A stretch of DNA of 64,000 nucleotides from Eleusine coracana subsp. coracana (lineage: Eukaryota; Streptophyta; Magnoliopsida; Poales; Poaceae), in NCBI GenBank assembly GCA_032690845.1, contig CM064434.1:32270413-32334412 (forward strand). Direction: 5' to 3'. Shown piece by piece: positions 32,720-42,263 of the stretch. The translations under genes and the position numbers were made by a program. Positions within the stretch are counted from its first letter, which is position 1, and each line of letters opens with the position of its first letter. The notes under the pieces are model-generated. The model had not been told where the DNA came from, ran no database searches, and saw only the letters and a program-made list of their open reading frames with translations.

Positions 32720-33436
32720 GTGGTTGAAGGAATGCGAAGGTTGAAGGAATCAATGAAGCCAGTAGTCAAAAAGGAGATTTTGAAGCTGCTTAATGCAGGT
32801 ATGATCTACCCTATTGCTGATAGTGAATGGGTTAGTCCAGTACATTGTGTGCCCAAGAAAGGAGGATTGACAGTAGTGCCTAATGAGAATAATGAGTTGA
32901 TTCCTCAAAGGACTGTAATTGGATGGAGAATGTGCATAGATTACAGAAGTTTGAACAAGGTGACAAGGAAAGATCACTATTCTCTTCCGTTCATTGACGA
33001 GATGCTTGAAAGGTTAGCAAAGAATACATACTTTTGTTATTTGGATGGATATAGTAGATTCTTTCAGATACCGGCAAGACCAGAAGATCAGTAGAAAACT
33101 ACATTTACTTTCCCTTTCGGGACATATGCATATAGAAGGATGCCTTTTGGTCTTTGCAATGCACCTGCCACATTTCAAAGATTCATGAATGCAATATTCA
33201 CTGAATTCATAGAAGATATTATGGAGGTATTCATGAATGACTTCTCCGTACGTGGTGCTGATGTTGATAGTTGTTTGGAGAATTTAGAGAAGGTATTGAA
33301 AAGGTGTGTTGAATGTGACTTGGTTCTTAATTGGGAGAAGTGTCACTTCATGGTGACAGAATAAATAGTACTTGGTCATGTCATATCGAATAGGGGGATA
33401 GAGGTTGATAAGGAAAAGGTATCAACAGTTGAGAAA
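32720..33436 (+). pseudogene. Element C reverse transcriptase
   Basis: Motifs GWRMCIDYRSLNKVTRKDHY, FCYLDGYSRFFQIPARPEDQ and MPFGLCNAPATFQRFM are present. The catalytic box reads FMNDF (33236-33241): the first Asp has become Asn, which should abolish polymerisation. A TAG at 33092-33094 directly after PEDQ is at the same codon as in D. A TAA at about 33362 follows the WEKCHFMV segment. Confidence 0.88.
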
Positions 33437-35377
33437 ATGCCTCCCCCTACTGATCTTACAACTTTGAGGAGTTTTCTTGGACATGCCAACTTCTATCGCA
33501 GATTTGTTAAGGATTATTCGAGGATTGCTAAACCCTTGACAGAATTGTTGAAGCAAGATACAGAATTCATTATGGACGATGAAAGACTCTTTGCCTTCAG
33601 AAAATTAAAGGAAGCTCTATGCTCTACACCCATCATGCAGCCACCTGATTGGAGTTTACCTTTTGAAATTATGTGTGATGCAAGTGATTATGCAGTTGGA
33701 GCTGTTCTTGGACAACGGAAAGAAGGTAAAGTGCATGCTATTTATTATGCTAGCAAGACTTTGAATGAGGCGCAGATTAATTATACAACAACTGAGAAGG
33801 AGATGTTAGCTGTTATATTTTCTTTTGAGAAGTTTAGATCTTACATTCTAAATTCTAAAGTGATTGTATATAATGATCATGTTGTTATAAGATATTTGGT
33901 TTCAAAAAAGGAATCTAAGCCTCGGTTAATGTGGTGGGTATTGATGCTGCAAGTATTTGATTTGGAAATAAGAGATAAGAAAGGAGTGGAAAATTATGTA
34001 GCAGATCATTTGTCTCGTCTTGAGTCATCATCAACTGAGCCAATAAAAGATGAAATGCAACAAGAGCAGTTGTTCGCCGCATTTGATCGAAGAGAGAGTT
34101 GGATGATGGATATTATCAAAGGTTTCAAGGGACAAACTGATATGATGAACAAGAATACAAGGAGAAGAGTTAAGAGAGAAATGAGAAAATTCATATGGGC
34201 CGACCCATACTTGTATAGGTATTGTCAGGATGGAGCAGTGAGAAGATGTGTACCCAGAGAAGAAAGAGCGAGCATTTTATCAAAATGTCATTCTTCGGAT
34301 TATGGGGGACATTACGGCTATTTCAGAACACAGGCGAAAATATGGGCGAGTGGATTCTATTGGCCTACTATGCATGAAGATGCAAAAAGGTATGTTGCAA
34401 CATGTGCCCAATGCCAACGAATAGGAAATGTTAACAGTAGGAATGCAATGCCTCTTAAGTACAATCTTCAAGTCGATATCTTTGATGTATGGGGTATATA
34501 TTTTATGGGACCTTTTGTGAATTCTCATGGTTGCGAATATATATTGGTTGCCATTGATTATGTCTCCAAGTGGGTCGAAGCAATGGCATGTAAGTTCAAT
34601 ACTACAAGAGAATCAAGTAATATACTTCAGGAGCAAGTTTTCCCAACGTATGGAATACCAAGGATAATAATTACAGATGGAGGATCGCATTTCACAGGAG
34701 GAGAATTTACTAGGTTTTTAGCAAGATCTGGGGTTGAACATAGAATTGGAACAGCTTATCATCCTCAAACAAATGGACAATCAGAGACGTCAAATAAGCA
34801 ATTAAAAGGGATTCTGCAGAAGATAGTTACGAAGGAAGGAAAAGATTGGGCTATAAAGCTTAACGAAGCATTATGGGCATATAGGAGAGCATTCAAGACA
34901 CCAATTGGTATGACGCCATATCAATTCGTCTATGGGAAATCATGTTACCTACCGGTGGAATTGGAACATAAGGCTTATTGGGTTATAAAGGAAATGAATT
35001 TGGATATCAATGCCGCCGGTATGAAAAGGAAAATTCAAATAAGCGAATTGGAAGAGATGCGATTATGTGCATATGAAAATGCGACAATATATAAGGAAAA
35101 GACAAAGAAGTGGTATGATAAGAAGCTTTTGAAGAAGGAATTCAAGGAAGGAGATCGGGTACTCCTATTTAATTCATAATTCAGATTATTTGGTAAAGGC
35201 AAACTGCAAAGTAAATGGGAAGGACCTTATCTTGTGAATACGGTGTTACCTTTGGGAGCTGTGATTATAATGGATGGAAAAAGGAACAAGTACATGGTGA
35301 ATGGACAACGTCTAAAGGTATATCTAGAACCTGACACTTTTGAATTAAAATCTTTTGATGTGTACTTCACTGCTTAG
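33437..35377 (+). pseudogene. Element C RNase H and integrase
   Basis: The longest open frame of this family in the window (580 codons to 35179, then TAA, then in frame to a TAG at 35375-35377). RNase H has [15 protein letters not shown] and [10 protein letters not shown]. Integrase has a zinc-binding region ending [14 protein letters not shown] with the second catalytic Asp, and NGQSETSN with the Glu. The first catalytic position is Tyr (codon 34499-34501, GIYFMGP, Asp in D). The C-terminal [16 protein letters not shown] block and the end FDVYFTA follow. Catalytically dead by these readings. Confidence 0.88.
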
Positions 35378-35493
35378 TGCCCTGTGTGGTCGAGCTTAAC
35401 GACATAAAACAAAAGCCAAGTATATGTTTTTTAATTTCGTGATTTTTTTTGTTTGATTTGGTAAAAATAGTGTACCACGCCGATCGGAGTGTC

Positions 35494-36718
35494 TTCTTGA
35501 TCTTGCTAAGCTTTGTCATATGAAGATTTCTTGTCTTTTGAAAGATTATTGACCAAGCAAGAGAAAGAGGAGCTAGATGAAGAGAGAGCTCTCACAATCC
35601 ATCAGTGTCGGCTTTATAGCGAACATGATATTGCTGCCAAGTATGAACTCCAGCTGCACAAGGAAGCCGAAGAAGCCATGTACCAGTTGGATGCGGAAAA
35701 GGATCTTTAAGCTAGACAAGATGAAGCCTCTCCCAGGGTTCTTACCGATTGGGAGGGTTTTCAAGAAAACAAGATTCATACGGATAGTCGCATCAAAGGT
35801 TGCAAGTGTCTCTTTTGTGCTAAAGATCTTCAACATAAGGTTGAACTCCAATTGGCAGAAGATCCAACCTTCATACCTAGAGAGGTTGTATATGATGATG
35901 GCTATCGTGCAGTTCCTGGAGGGAAGACGCCTAAGGAGATTAATGATGAAATGTTACGAAGACAGAAAAAGAAGGGGATTCGTGACCGTAACCTGGAACA
36001 ATTGACAGAAGTTGCCAGCTGCGCCGATCGGCGCAACGATGGAGCCAATAGGTGCGAACTCAAGATTGCTGAATTTATTGATCTGACGGCTCTGCCAAGT
36101 GAAGATGAAGAGCCTGCTGCAAAGAAGTGTAAGACTACACTAGAGGTTCACAAATCTGCTAGACTATCCAGTAAGCCAATTCAAATGTATTCTAAATGCG
36201 ACAACAACTTTGACACGTTAGATTGTTCGGAAAATTTGGAGAGTGGTCATCCTAGAATGTCTGGATGTGCGGGAGATGATTCTAATATGCAGAGAAGCTC
36301 TGGAAGTCCTAAGTTTGAAAATTGGGGAACATTTGCAGAATGTAACGATGACAGGGAGGCAGGAACTTCAGCAAAAGTTAATGGTAATGCAGAGGGAAGC
36401 GGAGACAATCGCAGTAAAGAAAGAACACCACCGCGCCGATCGGCTCAACCATTGCGCCGATCGGCTCAGAGGGGTTTAAACAGTGTCTCCCCCTATAGTG
36501 TTGAAAATCATACTCTGCAACCACCAGTTTGTTGTCCTGTCTGCCACCGGAATATTGAAAGATTGTATCAAGACAGGGATCGTGCCTACAGGCATCAAAG
36601 GGATGTGGATCGGAGAATCCATGATGCAATTGAGATGAATGAAGCGGATTACACTTTTCTCGTAAGAAACATAAGACGGATTTTCCGAGTCTTGAACAGG
36701 CATGGTCTCCATGATTAG
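35494..36718 (+). pseudogene. Element C downstream ORF, N-terminally truncated
   Basis: Homologous to D's 21051-22583 but lacking roughly its first 100 codons. About 500 bp present in D between pol and this point is missing here, and the breakpoint lies at a GCCGATCGG site (35478-35486). The main frame 35852-36718 is open for 288 codons. The first CxxC (CLFCAKDL) lies just upstream of it, in another frame piece. Within it are EINDEML, acidic PSEDEEP, the CCPVC motif and the Arg-rich C-terminus RIFRVLNRHGLHD. Palindrome pairs are at 36023/36044 and 36435/36456. No known domain was recognised. Confidence 0.75.
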
Positions 36719-36732
36719 TTGAGTTTCTTCTC

Positions 36733-36752
36733 TTGCAATGAGGACATTGCAA
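36733..36752 (+). other. Perfect hairpin after the downstream ORF of C
   Basis: TTGCAATG, 4-base loop, CATTGCAA, starting 15 bases after the stop codon and directly before the internal polypurine tract. D keeps most of it. Confidence 0.8.
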
Positions 36753-36757
36753 ATTTT

Positions 36758-36773
36758 GAGTGTGGGGGAAGGG
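36758..36773 (+). promoter_or_regulatory. Internal polypurine tract of C
   Basis: GAGTGTGGGGGAAGGG; its first 13 bases equal the 3' polypurine tract at 37987. It could act as a second plus-strand primer; not demonstrated. Confidence 0.6.
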
Positions 36774-37986
36774 CATCCATTAGTCATGGTCCTTCAATGT
36801 TTTTAAGTTTAGTTTTGTTTGTTTTTCATGGTCCTTAAGTGTTTTTAAGTTTAATTTTTTTTTCTTATTAAGTGTACTTAAGAGAGTCATGAGTGATGTT
36901 GAAAGTTGCTTTAAAAGTCTTTATGTAGTTTGAATCATTGCTTTGTCTTTAATAAAGTTAGTGTCGATTGTCAAATTGAAAGTACCCCATATTATTTATC
37001 TTATCTTTTTGATGATTGATTGGTTGATTACTTGAATTAGATGGTTACCACTTAACTTTTAAGCTTTGAATTTGTGAAAACTTCTTTTGACTCATCCGAA
37101 GCTAAAGCAAAAGCAGGGTCTGATATGCCTACATAAGCCAAGTGAATGAGAGCAAGCTACACTTTTGAATTAATTGAATTGTAAGTAACTTGTCAACTCT
37201 TTGCTCATGATTTTGACCAAATTAGGAAAGGATGGTCTATTTGTTTACCTCTATATTTCTAGCCATTCTTATCCATATAAATTCCTTCCTATCATGAAAA
37301 CCATACGTCTTTGCTTCTCTCTCCTCCTTGATATAACCTATATTCTCAATAAAGAGAGGATTCAGAAAACAGTTGCTGCTGGTACAAGATAGAAATTGCC
37401 GATCATATTGGGAATAGAATAAAGAGGAAAAAAAGAAGAAAAAAAGGAGACAAAGAGAAAAATTATTCCCTGAGATGCAGCAAGATTATCAAAGAAAGCA
37501 GCTTTCTGATTACCTCTTACTCTTTGCCATTGTTCTCATTGAAACCTTTTTCTTTAGATCCCCTTTGTTCCTCTTCTCCGTCATTAAAATTTCTTTTCCT
37601 AGAAAATCCTTTCTTAGTGGGCATGATTGAGCACATTGTTGGCATGGTTAACTTTATGGTTTAATTAGTTATATAGCCTCCAAGATCTATATACAATCAT
37701 TGATTAGATAGGAGAGGGAAGGAAATACACTTGAGAGATTTAGAGAAGACCAATTGCATGATGCTCAATGCTAAGGATGAGTAAAGAAAACTAAAATCAT
37801 TTTTGAAAAGGTTTTGTTGTAATTTGATTAAATTCAAGTATGAAGTACCGGTTGGTTTGAAAGAGGGTGAGAGAAAATCTTTGTGGGGCAAGTAAAAATG
37901 ATAATTGATGTTGATTGAAGGAGAGGTGATGTGAAGATTCTTGCAAAATATTTGATTTTGTATTGCTCGAGGACTAGCAATGATTT
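36774..37986 (+). other. Element C spacer before 3' LTR
   Basis: 1.2 kb, AT-rich, no coding potential; aligns with D's 19830-20990. A degenerate palindrome remnant is near 37397. Confidence 0.7.
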
Positions 37987-38000
37987 GAGTGTGGGGGAAC
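37987..38000 (+). promoter_or_regulatory. Element C 3' polypurine tract
   Basis: GAGTGTGGGGGAAC directly before the 3' LTR. Confidence 0.9.
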
Positions 38001-39028
38001 TGTTGGTGGTTTCTAGCTACCCATTTTATCTACCAAAAAGGGTTGTTTTACGTCTTAATTTGGTGGTATTGACTAACAATTCACCCCATATTTGCATATA
38101 TTTGTAGTTGTTCTGTTTTGGATGTAATTGCAGAAAACAGGTATAAAACAGGGCAATTATGGATAAGGAATCAAAGAGCAACAAGGATGGACCAGATACA
38201 GAGCCGCACCGATCGGCGCGGGCCTGCGCCGATCGGCACTGGAAGGTGAAAGACAATGAGAAGCATAATTTAGTCCAAGGACAGAGGCCAAGCCCAATAC
38301 AAGTCAAAGTCAAGGGAAGTTGACCTAATCTCACCGGATATAAAAGGAAGACATCTATCAAGAGCCAGAGGAAGGAAGAGAGAGAAAGCAATCGCGATAT
38401 CCAGTTGTTAGAACTAGTGTTTTAGGATATTGGCGGTGACGGTTGGCACGTGCGCGTTCTAGTGCTATTTCTCGCTCTTCTGCTATGCTTAGCAGAAGGA
38501 TGAGCGAGTAGTCTCATATTCTCTTCTTTGGTGTGGGGATCTGATCATGTAACTCTCATACTTATTGATACTCTCTTGATGAATTCAATCTATGTAGTGA
38601 ACTCAATTGTGCATCTATTTCATTAGTGTATCGGCCGGTATACTTCTGCCCATTACATAGTGCAAGAAACCAGTGGGGAGCTAATAACCTCCGTAGTGAC
38701 AACCAGCGCGAACGAAACCACCATGTCTTGTAGAATATTGGAATCATCATCCGAGTTAATAAGAATAAGGTTGCATGCTAGTGAACCAATCCTAAGGAGA
38801 GAATCCTTCATTATCCTGTTACATCTCTAATAATATTCATCCACCACTCTCTCACCGTCATCATTCACACCAACCCAACCATTGCAATCTGTTAGTAAGC
38901 CCTTAATAGTAATAATCCCGCTTGTTCCCAGTGGATTCGATAACCTTGGAATACTCTGAGGGAAAAAGAGCTACAACTACACACCATCCTCTTGCGGTAT
39001 ATAAGTGGGTGCGTAACTACGACCAACA
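38001..39028 (+). repeat. Element C 3' LTR
   Basis: 1,028 bp, same length as the 5' LTR. Palindrome pair at 38208/38228; TATA at 38339-38347. Confidence 0.95.
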
Positions 39029-39033
39029 GACTC

Positions 39034-40553
39034 CATCCAACTTCTACACCGAAACCCTTGTCTTCGAGGTTGTCGACTTTCCAAGGGTGTATCACGCTCT
39101 CTTGGGGCGCCTGTGCTACGCCAAGTTCATGGCTGTTCCCAACTACACCTACCTGAAGCTCAAGATGCCAGGGCCGAAGGGGGTGATCACTGTGAGCACA
39201 TCTCTCTGACGCGCCTTCTAGTGCGAGATGGAGAACGGCGAGATTGCTGACACAATGGTGGTCTCAGCCAGAGAGCTTGAGACTATTCGCACTCGCATCA
39301 AGGAGGGGACTCTCGATGCCAGCCACAAGAATGCCTTGTTCAAGCCGGTGGAGAAGACGGTGAAAGTAGGGATGTCTCTCACTCCCCAATAGGAAAGCGA
39401 GCTCTTCGACTTCCTTCGTGTGAACTCCGATGTTTTCGTGTGGAAACCCTCGGACATGCCTGGCATACCGAGGGGAGTCATTGAGCACTCCTTGGACATC
39501 AGGCCGAGCTCCAAGCCGGTGAAGCAATGCCTATGCCGATTTGACGAGGAGAAGTGTAGAGCAATCGGGGAGGAGATAGCAAAGCTCTTGGACGCCGGGT
39601 TCCTCAAGGATGTGTTTCACCTCGAATGCTTAGCTAATCATGTCCTTGTACAAAAGAAGGATGGGAAATGTAGGATGTGTGTTGACTATACAAGCCTAAA
39701 CAAGGCATGTCTCAAAGATCATTTTCCTTTGCCGCGCATTGACCCAATAGTTGACTCAATGGCGGGGTGCAAAACCCTCTGCTTCCTAGATGCATACTCA
39801 GGGTACCACCAAATCGCAATGAAAGAATCCGACAAACTCGCAGCATCTTTGATTACACCATTCGGCTGCTACTGCTACATAACGATGCCTTTCGGGCTTC
39901 AAAACACCGGCGCGATGTATCAACGCTACATGCAATGGTGCTTTGACCATCTGATCGACCACACGGCCGAGGCCTATGTGAACGACATAGTCATCAATTC
40001 CAAAAAGGCAGACACCCTTGTGGTCGATCTTGAGCGCGTCTTTGCCAAGCTACGGGCGAACAACGTCAAACTCAACCCCGAGAAGTGCATTTTCGGGGTC
40101 CTGAGGGGCATACTCCTCGGGTTCATCATTTCTGAGTGTGGCATCGAGGCCAATCTGGAGAAAATCTTCGTGATAGAGTGTATGGGTCCGATTCAGAATC
40201 TCAAGGGGTTGCAAAGACTCACGGGCTGCCTAGCGGCATTGAGCCGTTTTATATCACGCCTCGACAAGATAGTCCTCCTGCTGTACAAATTTCTAAAGAA
40301 GTCTGACTGGTTCAAATGGACCTATCAGGCGCAGTCCGCCCTCAACAACGTCAAGCGTATCTTGAGCAGCACGCCCGTACTGACACCCCCGATGTCGGGA
40401 GAGGTGTTGCTGCTCTACATAGCAGCGACGATTCAAGTCATGAGCTCGGCGCTCGTAGTCGAGCGAGAAAAAGAGGGGCACGCCCTCAAAGTCCAGCATC
40501 CCATCTACTACATCAGTGAAGTCTTGTCCGATTCCAAGACTAGGTACCCATAG
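39034..40553 (+). pseudogene. Element E protease remainder and reverse transcriptase
   Basis: Continues E's pol after C. FEVVDFPRVYHALLGR and KFMAVPNYTYLKLKMPGP complete the protease region. The frame 39420-40553 is RT. Motifs: GKCRMCVDYTSLNKACLKDHF, FLDAYSGYHQIAM, ITMPFGLQNTGAMYQRYM and the catalytic box AYVNDIVI (39981-39986), where the first Asp has become Asn. The FLGFIISECGIEANLEK and LQRLTGCLAALSRFISR segments are typical of the Tat branch. Stops are near 39207, 39219 and 39390 upstream and at 40551-40553. Confidence 0.88.
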
Positions 40554-41030
40554 ATCCTGAAGATTCTCTACATGGTGATGGTCGCACGGCCCAAGTTTTG
40601 GCACTACTTTGACTCCCATCCGGTACACATTGTAAGTTCCTTTCCGCTTCGAGAAATTATCCAAAACAGGGACACACTAGGCAAGGTGGCGAAGTGGGCG
40701 CTTGAGTTGATGGGGCACGACATCACGTACCAGCCACAAGCGGCCATCAAGTCTAAGGCCCTCGTCGATTTTATGGCAGAGTGGACTAGGGAACAACTCC
40801 TGCCTGCTCCGGTCGATCAAAAGTACTGGGTTATGTACTTTGATGGGTCACTCGTGCGAGCGGGTGCAAGCATAAACCTCGTCTTTGTCGTTCCGCTCAG
40901 GGTACGTATGAAATATGCAATTTGTTTACATTTCCCCGCATCCAACAACGTGGCCAAATATGAGGCACTTGTAAACGGGCTCAAGATCACCATCGTGCTA
41001 AAAATCCGATGGCAGGAAGTTCGGGGTGAC
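40554..41030 (+). pseudogene. Element E RNase H and second (archaeal-type) RNase H
   Basis: The rest of the first RNase H includes WALELMGHDITYQPQ and ALVDFMAEW. After a short linker, the second RNase H begins with YWVMYFDGSL and continues to NNVAKYEALVNGL and EVRGD. Two consecutive RNase H domains are a known mark of the Tat lineage. The domain stops abruptly at about 41025, where the sequence runs into the tail of the antisense ORF. Integrase should follow but is absent. Confidence 0.82.
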
Positions 41031-42263
41031 TTCCTCCATCAACGTGGTTGACAAAGTATGCAGGTTCTCACCCCGTAGCTCCTTCTGCTCTCTCAATGCC
41101 TGTCGGTGATGCGACCTCTCCTCCTTTGCCTGCCCCGCCAGGATGTCAACTTTTTTCTTCTTCCACGCCTCCCTCTTGGCGCTCCGCTGCTCCACGTTCC
41201 GAAAACGATTCACGATTCGTAGAGCTTGGACCTCCGCCAGCTAGAGGCGCGGAGTCTTGATCAAACGTGTCCACTAGAACTGAAGACACGAAAATAGAGA
41301 TGAGATCCATTGCTACAAAAAACGTGGAAAAGAAAGTAGAGGAAAATGAAGGCCATTACCAGGAATGGGCCAGGCCCGAGCAAAGAACCCTAGTGCCGCC
41401 TTCACCCACTTCGCGAACTCGTTATTAGGAAACAGCTCTTCCCCCATCACATTATTCGGCACGACACGGCAGCTCTCATCGACTAGAAACATGGGGGACT
41501 GTCAGGTGGACAATGGTGAGAACCGCCGTTTGTGAAACCACTCGCCGACCCCCGCGCCGTCGAGACCGCATAGCTTGAGGTGAGCGATCACGTCGAGGGC
41601 ATCCTGGAGCCACTTCTTCCCATCCTTGCTCATCCCCTAGTGCTAACTTTCCCGAGCCTGGGCGATGTCTCGACTGGTGAAATCGGGAAAGGGATGGAGT
41701 TCGTCATTGCGCAGATAGAACCACCTCTTATGCCACCCTCTGTGATTAGTCACGGTGGGCATCTGGATGTACTCTGTTGCACGCTCTCTCTGAAACCGAA
41801 TTCTAACGCATCCGATGGAGCAGGGGAAGTTTTTGACCCTGATCCTACGCCGGATGCAGCACGCGTGGAAGAAGTAGCACCACATATCAAAGTTGGGCGT
41901 TATTCCAAGGAATCCCTCACACAGGGCCACGAAGGCTGAGTTGTGCAAGATCCCATTAGGGTTTAGATGCTGCAATTCTGCCTTGTAGTGAAAGAGCAGC
42001 GCGTGAAGGAAGTCGTGCGCCGCCCTCCCTAGTCCACGCTCATGAAACGAGACGAACGACACCACATAGCCCTAAGGGGGCTCCGGTCGCATCTTGTTGC
42101 CTGGCACCACCCACTCCACTACTCCAGTGAGGGGAGCCAGAAGCCCGGCCTGGACGAGGCCCTCCAACTCCTTCTTCATCACCATGGAACGGGTGAACAC
42201 CGACATGGCGATGGGGAAGCAAGCACGGTGGAGAAGCAAGACAACGGCTATCGAGCTGTGCAA
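40998..42263 (-). pseudogene. Element E antisense ORF (putative gypsy-type transposon domain)
   Basis: Coding on the opposite strand from E's pol, as known for some grass Tat elements. Starts about 42263. The recognisable domain is in 41643-42065, with VSFVSFHERGLG, LQHLNPNGILHNSAFVALCE, LGITPNFDMWCYFFHACC and KRWFYLRNDEL segments, which I associate with Pfam PF04195. A TAG near 42072 splits it from the N-terminal piece (KKELEGLVQAGLL). Further left come several stops, then a Lys/Glu/Arg-rich coiled-coil part (40998-41213). Function unknown; it may regulate the element. Confidence 0.72.

Larger units (their letters stand above)
29440..39028 (+). mobile_element. Element C, Athila-like Ty3/gypsy retrotransposon
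   Basis: 9,589 bp on the plus strand, ends TGTTGG...CCAACA, perfect target duplication gactc (29435-29439 and 39029-39033), inserted in E's protease. Both LTRs are 1,028 bp and differ by roughly 40 substitutions by eye (about 4%), so this is a fairly recent insertion. At a rate of 1.3e-8 per site per year that is about 1.5 million years. Order: LTR, tRNA-Asp site, gag, protease, RT, RNase H, integrase, downstream ORF, spacer, polypurine tract, LTR. Catalytic residues of protease, RT and integrase are each altered, and stops occur throughout. Confidence 0.95.
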
